DNA from: Methanosarcina sp. ERenArc_MAG2 | GTDB taxonomy: Archaea > Halobacteriota > Methanosarcinia > Methanosarcinales > Methanosarcinaceae | DNA: 49,138 bases | NCBI GenBank assembly: GCA_023955635.1 | Contig: JAMXHR010000005.1 | Span: 1-49,138, forward strand | Reading direction: 5' to 3' | Shown: positions 9,379 through 18,560 of the stretch, piece by piece | How the letters are laid out: every line of letters starts with the position of its first letter | Position numbering within the stretch: position 1 is the stretch's first letter | The notes under the pieces: generated by a model | The model's database searches: none | Seen by the model: only the letters and a program-made list of their open reading frames with translations | Told to the model about the DNA's origin: nothing | Program-made: the position numbers and the translations under genes

Positions 9379-10089
9379 ATGAGACTGGAAGGTCAGACAG
9401 CCATTGTTACAGGTGGAGGAAGGGGAATTGGAAGGGCAATATGTCTGGCGCTCGCAAGAGAGGGAGCAGACATAGTAATCGTCTCAAGGACCGGAAAAGA
9501 GATTCGGGAAACTGCCCGGATGGTCGAAAAAGAAGGGAGAGGGGCTCTTGCTGTGAGAACCGATATCAGAAAAGAAGAAAAAGTCATAAACATGATCTCA
9601 GAGACGGTAAACGCTTTTGGAAGAATTGATATCCTCGTAAACAATGCAGGAGTAGCATACAGAAAATACCTGATAGATACCTCAACAGAAGAATATGATG
9701 AGATCATGGATACAAATTTAAAAGGCATGTTTTTCTGCACAAAGTATGCCCTGCACCATCTGCTTAAGAGGGGAGAAGGCAGGATCGTGAACATATCTTC
9801 AGGTGCAGGAAAGCATGGAATACCAATGCTTCCGATATACTGCGCTTCAAAATTCGCAGTTATCGGTTTTACTGAAGCCCTTGCTTACGAAACAGGGGGT
9901 GGACTTCAGGTGTATGCAGTCTGCCCTGCCGGGGTAGATACCAGCATGTATCACTCTATGTATTCGGATGAGCCTGTCCTCAAACCCGAAGACGTTGCAG
10001 GAAAAGTTCTGGAACTCTGTTTGCCTGAAACGAGTCTTCCATCAGGCTCTTCAGTCGAAGTTTACAGGCGTCCTATCAGGGTTGTTTAA
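9379..10089 (+). CDS. short-chain dehydrogenase/reductase (FabG-like)
   Basis: A classical SDR of 236 residues, an NAD(P)H-dependent carbonyl/alcohol oxidoreductase. Motifs: the dinucleotide-binding TGGGRGIGRAI (residues 11-21), the structural VNNAG (about 86-90), the catalytic Ser in IVNISSGAG, and the YCASK catalytic Tyr/Lys pair (about 153-157). It is most like 3-oxoacyl-ACP reductases, but archaea lack standard fatty-acid synthesis, so the substrate is unknown. The start is preceded by a G-rich ribosome-binding site. The IS1634 element ends 34 bp upstream, so the native promoter may have been displaced. A phosphoribosyltransferase follows after 53 bp in the same direction and may be co-transcribed. 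Confidence 0.9.
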   Translation: MRLEGQTAIVTGGGRGIGRAICLALAREGADIVIVSRTGKEIRETARMVEKEGRGALAVRTDIRKEEKVINMISETVNAFGRIDILVNNAGVAYRKYLIDTSTEEYDEIMDTNLKGMFFCTKYALHHLLKRGEGRIVNISSGAGKHGIPMLPIYCASKFAVIGFTEALAYETGGGLQVYAVCPAGVDTSMYHSMYSDEPVLKPEDVAGKVLELCLPETSLPSGSSVEVYRRPIRVV

Positions 10090-10142
10090 TCTGGCATTTT
10101 CACTGTCGAAAAGAGGAATAATCTTTGAATTTAAGGTGAACT

Positions 10143-10810
10143 ATGTTCAAAAATCGTAAAGATGCAGGAGAAAAACTTGCAAGGGCTCTTGAGAGATACA
10201 GGGTAGAAAATCCTCTTATTCTCGCTATTCCACGCGGAGGAGTGGAGGTAGGGTTGCAGGTTGCAAAGAAGATGAATGCCGATTTTTCCCTCATTATTGC
10301 CAGGAAACTGCCTTTTCCGGATAACCCTGAAGCCGGATTTGGGGCAATAGCCGAGAACGGGAGCACTTTCGTTTTCGAAAATGCGCATTACTGGCTCGCA
10401 GGGGAAACAATCGAGCAAATAAAACAGCAGCAGATTGCCGAGATCGACAGGCGCGTAAAAGCTCTAAGAGGAGGAAATCCCTGCCTGAGATTGCAAATCG
10501 GACCGTGATTCTCATCGACGACGGCATTGCAATGGGTTCTACAATGCGGGCAGCCATCGGACTCTGTAGAAACAGGCAAGCCGGAAAAATTGTGGTTGCT
10601 GTACCTGTGGCTGGAAAAGAGATTGCAGAACAGATTCGAAAACAGGTCGATGAGCTCGTGGTACTCGAGATTCCGGTCTCATTCAGGGCTGTTGCTGAAG
10701 CTTACGAGAGATGGTATGACGTCTCGGACGAAGAAGTGCTCGACCTGCTCAGAGAAAGGATAAGGGAAAAAGAACTTAAGGATCAAAAATTTGATGGGCT
10801 CGAAACCTGA
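10143..10810 (+). CDS. phosphoribosyltransferase-domain protein, frameshifted
   Basis: A type-I PRTase fold. The N-terminal part has LILAIPRGGVEVGLQVAKKM (the loop after the first strand) and the C-terminal part has the PRPP-binding signature VILIDDGIAMGSTM. The frame breaks between them; one extra A in the AAA run at 10475-10477 restores RGGKSLPEIANRTVILIDDG and a protein of about 222 residues. This family of predicted PRTases is widespread in archaea and bacteria, often with hydrolases, and its nucleobase substrate is generally unknown. Restored length and both motifs suggest a functional enzyme. Confidence 0.85.
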
Positions 10811-10825
10811 AAAATCCTACTTTTT

Positions 10826-10863
10826 AAATAGATCCGGAAGACGAAAATAGATCCGGAAGACGA
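10826..10863. repeat. 19-bp tandem duplication
   Basis: AAATAGATCCGGAAGACGA occurs twice in direct succession, just after the phosphoribosyltransferase stop. Confidence 0.85.
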
Positions 10864-10936
10864 ACATCAACAGTATAACTACAAAACTAAACCCTCTTGC
10901 AGTTAGTATTTTTTTACGTTAACTTTTCTACCTTCT

Positions 10937-11215
10937 CTAAAGAAATTTCTGCAGCAGGCTTTTCAAAAGCTCTTCACAAATAACCAGATTATTAATATTT
11001 CCAGGCAGGTCAGAGAGTGCAAACCGAAGGTCAGAAACCATTTCAAATGTCTTCCCAGGTATGCCCTCATATTCTTCTTGCCTTTGAGGGCACCTTTTAC
11101 ATATCACTTCTGAAAGCTCGGAGAAGGCATACTCAGATAAAAACGTTACGTTATTTCTGAATAACAGAAAGTGTTTATTCTTATAGAATTTACCTCTTCT
11201 AGTTCACTCAGCAAC
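10937..11215 (-). pseudogene. protein-coding remnant without a start codon
   Basis: A minus-strand open frame of about 90 codons with protein-like composition (SELSEVICKRCPQRQEEYEG, then KTFEMVSDLRFALSDLPGNI) ends at a TAG at 10937-10939 but has no start codon before an upstream stop. A second frame just upstream (WLLSELEEVNSIRINTF) could be joined by a small indel. It is probably the tail of a decayed or mis-sequenced gene. The CxxC pair hints at metal binding; I do not recognise the family. Confidence 0.35.
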
Positions 11216-11396
11216 CATGCAGTTGCTGAAGCGGAAAAAAGATCATATATATTAAAAATAGACATATATAGATCTATATGTTATATAGAGTGCCCCGAAA
11301 TATATGGAAACTATGAAATATAATGAAATTGTCTGGAATCCATAAAGTTCTGAATTCAAAAAAAAATGTTCTAGATAAAGATTTATCACTAACTGA

Positions 11397-11460
11397 AAAA
11401 TGTGTCTTTTATAAAATGTGTCATTTATAAAATGTATTTTTTATAAAATGTGTATTTTAT
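11397..11460 (+). repeat. 16-bp tandem repeat, four copies, upstream of the phosphate permease
   Basis: Four contiguous 16-bp units (11397, 11413, 11429, 11445) of the form AAAATGTGTNNTTTAT are separated from the permease start by 47 bp. Each contains a TTTATAAAA-like junction resembling an archaeal TATA box. The array is therefore placed to bind a regulator or to offer alternative promoters. The rest of 10864-11396 holds only the remnant described above. Confidence 0.8.
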
Positions 11461-11507
11461 AGTAATTATAACAGTTTTGAAGTTTAAAATTTTTGGAGTA
11501 GGAAAAA

Positions 11508-12536
11508 ATGGATCTACTTGTCATAGCGCTTATTTTAGCTGGCCTTTATATGGCCTGGAACATAGGGGCAAACGACCTTGCAAATGCTATGGGGACTTCG
11601 GTAGGAACAGGGGTTCTATCAATTAAACAGGTAATTGTTCTCGCTACTATCTTTGAGTTTCTAGGTGCTGTGCTCTTCGGGAGACGGGTTACCGAGACAA
11701 TTGCAAATGGAATTGTTCCCATTGAGATTGTTGGCAGGGTCCACCCGGATATCGTGGCGCTTGGAATGCTGGCTGCGATTCTTGCAGCCGGCTTCTGGGT
11801 GACTCTTGCAACCTTGTATAACCTCCCAGTTTCAACCAGTCATTCCATCGTCGGTTCTGTGCTCGGCTTCGGGTTGATCGCAGCTTACGATGGAACCATC
11901 TCTTTTGCAGACATTCACTGGGGAGAACTTACGAGAATTATAGCAAGCTGGTTTATATCTCCGGCTCTTGGGGCTGTTTTTGCTTATCTGACTTTTTCTT
12001 TAATAAGAAAAATTTATCTTCATAGGGCTATAGACTTGCCTCTTGTTGAGAAAAAATTCATAACCTTACAGCTCATAACTGCCTGTTATATTGCATTTGC
12101 GCACGGGTCAAATGATGTGGCAAACGCTATCGGTCCTCTCTGTGCAGCGCTCAGGGTTATAGGAGTAACAGGAACCGGAATCCCTATGTGGGTGCTTGTA
12201 ATGGGAGGCCTCGGTATGGTAGTAGGAATGGCCACGTGGGGCTATAAAGTGGTTGAAACTATCGGTTCGAAAATTACAGAACTGACTCCAACACGTGGTT
12301 TTTCCGCAGAGTTTGCAACAGCCTCAGTGGTCCTGCTCCACAGCTATAGTTCCCTTCCTATTTCGACTACCCACACGCTTGTCGGTTCCGTTGTAGGTGT
12401 AGGGCTTGCAGGTGGGATTGCAGCCGTTGACCTGCGCGTGGTCTGGAGGATTATTTCTTCCTGGATAGCAACAGTTCCTATAGCCGCCCTTACATCGGCA
12501 TTGATCTTTGTGGGGCTTAAGGTGATCTTTTTATGA
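11508..12536 (+). CDS. pitA: PiT-family inorganic phosphate permease
   Basis: A 342-residue integral membrane phosphate symporter. It has the family's duplicated signature: IGANDLANAMGTSVG near the N-terminus (about residues 19-33) and HGSNDVANAIGPL in the second half (about 199-211), each followed by TTH/STSHSIVGSV-type segments (VSTSHSIVGSVLG and ISTTHTLVGSVVG). About ten hydrophobic helices are visible. The length is typical for archaeal members without a large central loop. The stop overlaps the ATG of the downstream DUF47 gene, so the two are translationally coupled. The ribosome-binding site is TTGGAG about nine bases before the ATG. PiT proteins use a cation gradient to import metal-phosphate. 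Confidence 0.93.
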   Translation: MDLLVIALILAGLYMAWNIGANDLANAMGTSVGTGVLSIKQVIVLATIFEFLGAVLFGRRVTETIANGIVPIEIVGRVHPDIVALGMLAAILAAGFWVTLATLYNLPVSTSHSIVGSVLGFGLIAAYDGTISFADIHWGELTRIIASWFISPALGAVFAYLTFSLIRKIYLHRAIDLPLVEKKFITLQLITACYIAFAHGSNDVANAIGPLCAALRVIGVTGTGIPMWVLVMGGLGMVVGMATWGYKVVETIGSKITELTPTRGFSAEFATASVVLLHSYSSLPISTTHTLVGSVVGVGLAGGIAAVDLRVVWRIISSWIATVPIAALTSALIFVGLKVIFL

Positions 12537-13222
12537 AAGACTACATTCGTTCAGTCCTTGACGTTGTCACTGAATCTCCCTTTGTCCCCCTGGAAAAACA
12601 TGCTAAAAAAGGAGTGCTTGCAGTTGAAAAGCTGGCTGAAGCAATGGAAGCTTACTGTGCAGGAAATCAGGCTGTTCTGGAAGAAAGAACAGACGAAATT
12701 GACAAGCTGGAACATGACGCTGACAAACTCAAACAAAAAATAAGGGCAGGCATTCCCTCTTCAGTGAGGTTACAAGTTGATAAAAAGGACCTTCTTTCGT
12801 TCCTTAAGCAGCAGGATTCTATTGCTGACTTTGCCCAGGCGGCGGCCTACTGGATGACTCTTCGGCCCTGTAAGACCCTTCCTGAGGAAATTAAAGAAGG
12901 TTTTTTGGAATTAATGGCGACATCCCTGAAAACCACTCGGAAATATGATGAGCTTGCAGGCGAGCTTTACAAGCTTCTTGCTACCTCTTTCAGCAAGGAA
13001 GAGATCCAGGAAACCATGTCCATTATTCCTGAGGTTGAAAAACTGGAACATGACGTGGATGTGCTTGAAACGGCCCTCTTAAAAATGATCTTCAAAAATG
13101 AAGACATTATCGGAGGCGCGGGCGTTTGCCATCTAATAGGGCTTGTTGAAAGAATTGGAGGAGTTGCCGATAAGTCCGCAAGTGCCGCTGACCGCCTGAG
13201 AACGATGATTCTCAGAAGATAA
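12533..13222 (+). CDS. DUF47 / PhoU-like PiT accessory protein
   Basis: A 229-residue all-helical protein of the DUF47 (YkaA/PhoU-related) family. It begins with the typical SPFVPLEKHAKKGVLAVEKL helix and carries the acidic metal-binding pattern DEIDKLEHDADKLKQKIRAG, repeated later as PEVEKLEHDVDVLETALLK; in PhoU-like proteins such E/DxxxD clusters bind iron or other metals. Its ATG overlaps the last codon of the PiT permease, an arrangement conserved in many archaea and bacteria, where the protein is thought to modulate the permease. A T-rich stretch after the stop probably ends the operon. Confidence 0.9.
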   Translation: MKDYIRSVLDVVTESPFVPLEKHAKKGVLAVEKLAEAMEAYCAGNQAVLEERTDEIDKLEHDADKLKQKIRAGIPSSVRLQVDKKDLLSFLKQQDSIADFAQAAAYWMTLRPCKTLPEEIKEGFLELMATSLKTTRKYDELAGELYKLLATSFSKEEIQETMSIIPEVEKLEHDVDVLETALLKMIFKNEDIIGGAGVCHLIGLVERIGGVADKSASAADRLRTMILRR

Positions 13223-13500
13223 ATCTCTTCTAATCCTTACTTTTTTACCTTATTTTTTAGTTTATTAAATTAATACTTCCGTCTTTATGATATGTGGATT
13301 TACCTAAATGCTGTTTATTTATATAAAGATGAAATAAATTTCAATTTTTAAATATTTATCTTGAGAGCTTTCTCATTATTATCAGAAATTTATTAATAAT
13401 TCTCAGGATTTCCGGAAAATAAGTGAAAAGAAGGCGAAAGCCAAAGAATAGCCTATAGAATATGACAGAAGTTGTAGGCACATAAGAGATAAGGGAGAAA

Positions 13501-13534
13501 TCGTCCTGTTATCCCATTCGTCCTGTTATCCCAT
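13501..13534. repeat. 17-bp tandem duplication
   Basis: TCGTCCTGTTATCCCAT occurs twice head to tail in the 430-bp spacer between the DUF47 gene and the lipoprotein hydrolase. The rest of the spacer (13223-13650) is AT-rich with no gene. Confidence 0.85.
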
Positions 13535-13686
13535 AGAACAAATAACCGGTTAACACTGCCATATGTGTATTTTGATTTTATTCCTTCGAGTGGGATTTTT
13601 AATTGCACCTGAGATTTAAAACGATAAGGAGTTAAATTATTAAAAAGGAAATGGGAAGGAAAATGAAAAATAAAGGAAATAGACAG

Positions 13687-15176
13687 ATGAGATTTATTAT
13701 GAATTATAAAACCGTTATTTGTGTAGTTTCATTGATTATGATTATAGCTGGCCTGGGATGTATTTCGCAACCGGATAGTACACAACCGGCGGATACTGAT
13801 AATGAAACTAATGGGAATTCCAGGGATATCGAAGGGCTTTGGATGGGAAGTCTGGAAGGTCCGGGTGGATTAGAAGTAAGAATTTTGTTCAATATTTCCG
13901 CCAGACCTGACAGTTCAATCAATGCCACTATGGACAGCCTTGACCAGGGAGTGGCTGGCATACCTGTAGAAACGGTTACTTATAAGGATGATAACCTGAG
14001 ACTTGAAGTGAAATCCATCCGGGGGTTTTTGAAGGGACACTTAAAGAGGACGGTAAAACCATCGAAGGGGAATGGACACAGGCAGGATCGGTTTTTCCAC
14101 TTGTGCTTAATCATATTGAAAAAACGCCTGATCTGCGAAGAGAACAGGACCCTGTAAAGCCTTATCCGTATGCTGAAGAGGAAGTTGTTTATGAGAACAA
14201 AGAAGCAGGAGTAAAATTGGCAGGGACGTTAACCCTTCCCAGGTCTGAGGGGCCGGTTCAGGCCGTAGTGCTCATAACCGGTTCAGGCCAGCAAAATCGC
14301 GACGAAGAGATCTTGGGCCACCGTCCATTTCTTGTGCTCTCGGATTATCTGACACGTCGGGGTATTGCTGTACTCAGGGTCGATGACCGGGGCATCGGAG
14401 GATCTACAGGAAACTTCTCGCAGGCCACGACCGAAGATTTTGCAGGGGATGTACTCGCAGGAATTGAATACCTCAAAAGCCGAGAGGAAATAGATTCGAA
14501 CCGGATTGGGCTGATAGGACACAGTGAAGGAGGTATAATTGCACCTCTTGTAGCAATGCAGTCTCCAGATGTTGAATTCATTGTATTAATGGCAGGTACC
14601 GGCCTTCCAGGAGAAGATATTATGTACTTACAGAGTGATCTAATTGCCAGGGCGGAAGGAGCAAGCAATGAGACTATCGCCAGGAACGAGGCTCTCATGA
14701 AAAATATGTTCTCCACAATAAAGAAGGAACAAAATAATCTAATTGCAGGGGAAGAACTTCGCAAGCTTTTAACAGACGAAATGGCAAACATGAGCGAGAC
14801 CGAAAAACAGCATTCAGGCTACTCTGAAGCTAACCTCGATGCTCAAATCCAGCCGTTGTTATCTCCATGGATGCGCTTTTTCCTCACATATGACCCCAAA
14901 CCGACATTAACGAAAGTCAAATGTCCCGTACTTGCGATAAATGGTGAAAAAGACCTCCAGGTTCCGCCTGAAGAGAACCTCCGTGCTATCGAAGAAGCCC
15001 TAAAAGCAGGAGGCAATGAGAACTATACAGTAAAAGAACTGTCAGGACTCAATCATTTATTCCAGACTTCTCAAACCGGATCTCCAACTGAGTACGCAAA
15101 GATTGAAGAGACAATCTCTCCGGTCGCTTTGGAAATTATAGGGAACTGGATTTCGGAGCATACACAGGAAAAGTAA
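13687..15176 (+). CDS. lipoprotein alpha/beta hydrolase (serine esterase-like), frameshifted
   Basis: An exported hydrolase anchored by a lipidated Cys: a basic n-region, a hydrophobic core and the lipobox IAGLGC. After an N-terminal domain of about 120 residues comes a dienelactone/prolyl-peptidase-like fold: VVLITGSGQQNRDE (oxyanion loop), RVDDRGIGGSTG, the nucleophile elbow GLIGHSEGG, an acid residue near INGEKDLQVPPE, and the catalytic His in GLNHLFQ. The frame breaks within the N-terminal domain; adding one G to the G5 run at 14021-14025 restores GTLKEDGKTIEGEWTQAG and a protein of about 496 residues. Several ATGs are possible; 13687 is chosen because AAAGGA precedes it at good spacing and it gives a short signal peptide, but 13651 or 13663 are open. 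The substrate is unknown. Confidence 0.82.
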
Positions 15177-15710
15177 GCTGGTGAGTGTTCAGGAGGAGAT
15201 AAAAATATTGCCATATGGGGTGTGCAGGCCCATTTTTCCTTATCACTTTTCTCCTCTTTTATTACGCTCGATCACATTTATTCTTGTCTATATGCTGCTT
15301 TGAGGGATTTTAATATCGTGAGGGTGCAACTTGAGCCATTTACACTGGCATCTTCATACTCACAGGTTGCTTTCAGAATTATCGTTCAGGTTGAACTTTG
15401 CACTGTTCCGTGGAAAATCGGAGGATGTTGTGATCAAAAAAACTGCACTGCTAGCTCTGAAAAATCCAGCTGTAACAGATGATTCCTTTGAAAGTGTCTT
15501 ACCGTGTAAGACGTTCAAGCTTAATACAAAGTAGGAAAAATCAGATTGAGAATTTCGAATCCCATTATCTTGAAAATCCCTATATTTCCAGACACAGGAT
15601 TACAATTTATCGAAATTCTCTTTAATTTATTTTTTAGTCTGTGGGGCATTTAGTCTCTTCTTTTTCAGAATCTCAAAACCGCACCTTCCAGATACCCGAG
15701 AAGCAGGCGT
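15177..15710. other. intergenic region, nothing recognised
   Basis: A convergent spacer between the hydrolase (plus) and the CNNM/CorC gene (minus). Two overlapping open frames near 15220-15530 have no ribosome-binding site and no recognisable sequence. Confidence 0.4.
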
Positions 15711-17021
15711 TCAGCCTCGATGAGTCACAGGAACTCGCGATACCAGCACTTTATCTATTCGATTGCCATCCATATCCACCACCTCGTACCGCAGTCCCCC
15801 TAACACGATATGGTCTCCGGTTGCCGGTATTCGCTGCAAAATGAAAATGATCAGCCCGGCAATGGTCCGGTAATATCCCAGTCCCTCCTCTGGAAAGGAA
15901 TCTACAGGCAAGATATCCTTAAGCTTTTCAATAGGTGCATCTCCGTCTATCAACCAGGAGCCGTCTTCCCGAACAGTAACTTGTGACTCCACAGGCTCGC
16001 CAAAGGAACGGACTTCACCCACAATTGCTTCAAGGATGTCATGCAGCGTGATCACGCCCTGAATGCTTCCGTATTCGTCAGTGATAAGGGCAATATGCAC
16101 TCCGGTTTCTTTAAATAATTCGAGAAGCTTCAGGACCGAAACACTTTCAGGTATAAAGAGTGGTTTTGTGACCGATGCTCCTATATCAACAATACCTTTT
16201 TCAAGAAAAGTTGCCAGGACACTTTTAACGGATACTACGCCGACAATTTTATCCAGTTTCCCCTTATATGCTGGAAAATTTGATCGGCCACTTTCGCTCA
16301 TCTTCCGAAGGTTTTCATCGACGGGATCTCCAAGATCGATCGCAATGAGATCAGTGCGATGTGTCATCAGGGAATCAACGCGGCGGTCACCGATCTCAAG
16401 CACGCCTTCTATCATGCTCAGTTCGGCTTTCTCAAACACTCCAGCTTTGGTTCCTTCCTCAAACATAATCTTAATTTCCTCTTCTGTTACCGAAGGTTCG
16501 GTAGTCTTCCTGACTCTCATAAGCCTGAGCACAGCTTCGGTAGAACTACTGAGAATTATCACAAACGGCTTTGCGATGACAGATAGATATAACATAGGTT
16601 TTGCAACGCTAGAGGCAATTGATTCCGCATTATTTAGTGCAAGCCTTTTTGGGACAAGTTCTCCAAAAATTAAGGTCAGGTAGGTGATCACAAGTACTAC
16701 AAAAGTGATGCTGAGCGCATCACCGTATGGAGCCAGAGCAGGGAATTTCCCAAGGTAAGCTGCGACTCCTTTTGCTATTGTGGCTCCACCAAGCGCACCT
16801 GCAAAGATCCCCACAAGAGTAATTCCTATCTGGATTGTTGAGAGAAATGGAGTGGGTTCATTTGCGAGCATAAGTGCAGTTTCTGCCCGTTTATCTCCTT
16901 CCTCCGCCCTTTTTTTGAGGCGGGTTTTTTTGGCAGAAATAATGGCAAATTCTGACATGGCAAACAGGCCATTGAATACGATCAAAACAAGGAGAATTAT
17001 AATTTCAAGTAAATATGACAT
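15711..17021 (-). CDS. CNNM/CorC-family membrane protein (DUF21 - CBS pair - CorC)
   Basis: A 436-residue protein of the magnesium-efflux/hemolysin-C-like family. The N-terminal DUF21 membrane domain (about residues 1-180) has the LIVFNGLFAMSEFAIISAKKTRL motif and the ITYLTLIFGELVPKRLAL signature. A linker with EEEIKIMFEEGTKAGVFE leads to a tandem CBS domain (about 205-335; LITDEYGSIQGVITLHDILEAIVG is typical of the second CBS) and a C-terminal CorC_HlyC FAD-fold-like domain with DGSWLIDGDAPIEKL. Family members act in magnesium or sodium/magnesium transport, with the CBS pair sensing ATP-Mg. It stands alone, 180 bp upstream (in genome order) of the M48 protease, both on the minus strand but separately spaced. 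Confidence 0.92.
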   Translation of the reverse strand: MSYLLEIIILLVLIVFNGLFAMSEFAIISAKKTRLKKRAEEGDKRAETALMLANEPTPFLSTIQIGITLVGIFAGALGGATIAKGVAAYLGKFPALAPYGDALSITFVVLVITYLTLIFGELVPKRLALNNAESIASSVAKPMLYLSVIAKPFVIILSSSTEAVLRLMRVRKTTEPSVTEEEIKIMFEEGTKAGVFEKAELSMIEGVLEIGDRRVDSLMTHRTDLIAIDLGDPVDENLRKMSESGRSNFPAYKGKLDKIVGVVSVKSVLATFLEKGIVDIGASVTKPLFIPESVSVLKLLELFKETGVHIALITDEYGSIQGVITLHDILEAIVGEVRSFGEPVESQVTVREDGSWLIDGDAPIEKLKDILPVDSFPEEGLGYYRTIAGLIIFILQRIPATGDHIVLGGLRYEVVDMDGNRIDKVLVSRVPVTHRG

Positions 17022-17199
17022 TTTGGAGATATTAGTCGGATTATAACTTAAAGCTACTTATAGTCCACATGTAAATTTGTGAATTTACAACTTTATACAC
17101 TGGTATTTTTCTTTATTCTCACCATTTCAGGCAAAAACCTCATAGGTTCAGGCCCCGAATCAGCAGGTTTTGAAATATTGACTGGAAGACAATCTGACT

Positions 17200-18003
17200 T
17201 CAAAAAATTCTTCCTGGCATGTTCTCATTGATTGCCTTTACCCTCCTGACAAGGGCAGGATGTGTTGAGAGCAAATTTGTTGACCAGATCCAGAACCCTT
17301 CAGGCGTCCTTGCTGTTTCCAGGTATTCCTCGTAATTTACATCCCTGTAAAGGTGTTCGCCTGCGGAGAGAACTATAAGTCCTTTTTTTCCGGAAGGGGC
17401 AAGCCGGATTGCAATCCTGTCTGAAGTATATTCCCTTGCTCTGCTCAGGGCTGTCCATAAAAGATTCTTGAGGACAGGAACAAAGGCAATCGGAAAGATT
17501 GAAAGGTTATAGAGCAGGGTCACATGACCTGCCTTTATGTGAGCCATTTCGTGGGCAACTATGAATTCCAGAGAATCAAAATCTCCTTCCAGATATGCGA
17601 CCTCAACTACATCCGCATAAAAAACTACGTAATTTCTTCTGAAATACAGTCGGGTAGCAAAAGCATTTATCAGCCCACCTTCCTGGATCAAAAAGGCATC
17701 AGGAACTTCATTAAGGTTCAACTCAGAGGAAAGGCGTTTTATGATTTCATAGAGTTCGGGAAACTGTTTTTCTGAGAGCTTGATCGCGTTTGCCATCATC
17801 CCCCCGTAGGTTTGCCCGGAAACGAATGAGAGAAAAGCAATCGCTATCGGAACTACCAGTACATACTCGACCCCCAGTTCTTCAGGATACAAAATCGGAA
17901 TCGTCATTAAAGTGATATAAATAAAAATGCTGACTAACAGACAAATAATAAAAAGAGGTATTTCAGCAGGATGCCTGAGATTTTTTATTTCACTATCCAG
18001 CAA
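17200..18003 (-). CDS. M48-family membrane metalloprotease (HtpX-like)
   Basis: A 267-residue zinc protease. Two N-terminal hydrophobic segments (about residues 16-36 and 47-64) anchor it in the membrane. The zinc motif is HEMAH in EFIVAHEMAHIKAGH (about residue 149), and the third ligand is probably the Glu in ALSRAREYTSDRIAIRL, as in M48 enzymes. Another hydrophobic segment follows the HEXXH helix. The family degrades misfolded membrane proteins or processes prenylated substrates. The C-terminal region with LLSTHPALVRRVKAI is the usual M48 end, so the protein is complete. Confidence 0.88.
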   Translation of the reverse strand: MLDSEIKNLRHPAEIPLFIICLLVSIFIYITLMTIPILYPEELGVEYVLVVPIAIAFLSFVSGQTYGGMMANAIKLSEKQFPELYEIIKRLSSELNLNEVPDAFLIQEGGLINAFATRLYFRRNYVVFYADVVEVAYLEGDFDSLEFIVAHEMAHIKAGHVTLLYNLSIFPIAFVPVLKNLLWTALSRAREYTSDRIAIRLAPSGKKGLIVLSAGEHLYRDVNYEEYLETARTPEGFWIWSTNLLSTHPALVRRVKAINENMPGRIF

Positions 18004-18212
18004 GGTATTTGTCCCCCCATATATCTGAAAATTTGAAAATATGTTTCAATAATCCCGGTAAATGTCACAGTACATTTTAATTTTTTAGCCAAAGATTCTA
18101 ATATACCTTAGACTTCCGACAATATACATTTTACTCTCGTTCATGTGGAAGTCTCCCCGGGGAAAAGTAAGGCAGTTTATCTAATTTCAGGACAATTAAG
18201 GTTTTGAGCAAG

Positions 18213-18353
18213 ATGCCAGTCGATCAGATCCCAATTGGTAAGTTTTCTTTCATGACCCGCCTCTCCCAAAAAGCTCTCAGGCTTTATGACCGGAAAGGGT
18301 TGCTTGTTCCGGAAGAAGAGTCACTAAAAGGTTGCTTTTTATTCCTAATTTGA
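18213..18353 (+). pseudogene. N-terminal fragment of a MerR-family regulator
   Basis: Forty-six codons from an ATG. The first 38 match a MerR winged-helix start (IPIGKFSFMTRLSQKALRLY followed by DRKGLLVPEE), then the sequence diverges and stops. A full regulator would be 250 or more residues with a dimerisation helix and effector domain, so this is a truncated gene. A fragment resembling the C-terminus of such a regulator occurs at 38020-38100. Confidence 0.7.
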
Positions 18354-18434
18354 CAGGTTCTGCTAATTAATACAGATTAACGTTGCAGTAAGGAAATATA
18401 GAAAAGATGGTGAGGGAAATAGAGTAAACGATAA

Positions 18435-18560
18435 CCCCCTAAATAAAAGACAGAGGTGCCCCTGAAATGCCAAAACAAGGGCGAGAGGTGACATAGGTTA
18501 TTGCAGGTAGAACCGACCTGCTTTATTGTAAAGGGCGGTTGTAATGCCCTAGTTTTTTTG
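18435..18560 (+). ncRNA. candidate structured RNA ending in a terminator
   Basis: Two clear hairpins lie in succession: GCAGGT/ACCTGC (18503-18508 with 18516-18521) and AGGGC/GCCCT (18532-18536 with 18546-18550). The second is followed by a run of seven T. A weaker GCCC/GGGC pairing lies upstream. No coding frame fits. It could be a small RNA or only the terminator of the truncated MerR transcript. Confidence 0.3.

Noticed and set aside
15222..15534. Two overlapping plus-strand frames after the hydrolase
   Set aside because: They lack ribosome-binding sites and protein-like composition, and lie in a convergent spacer.
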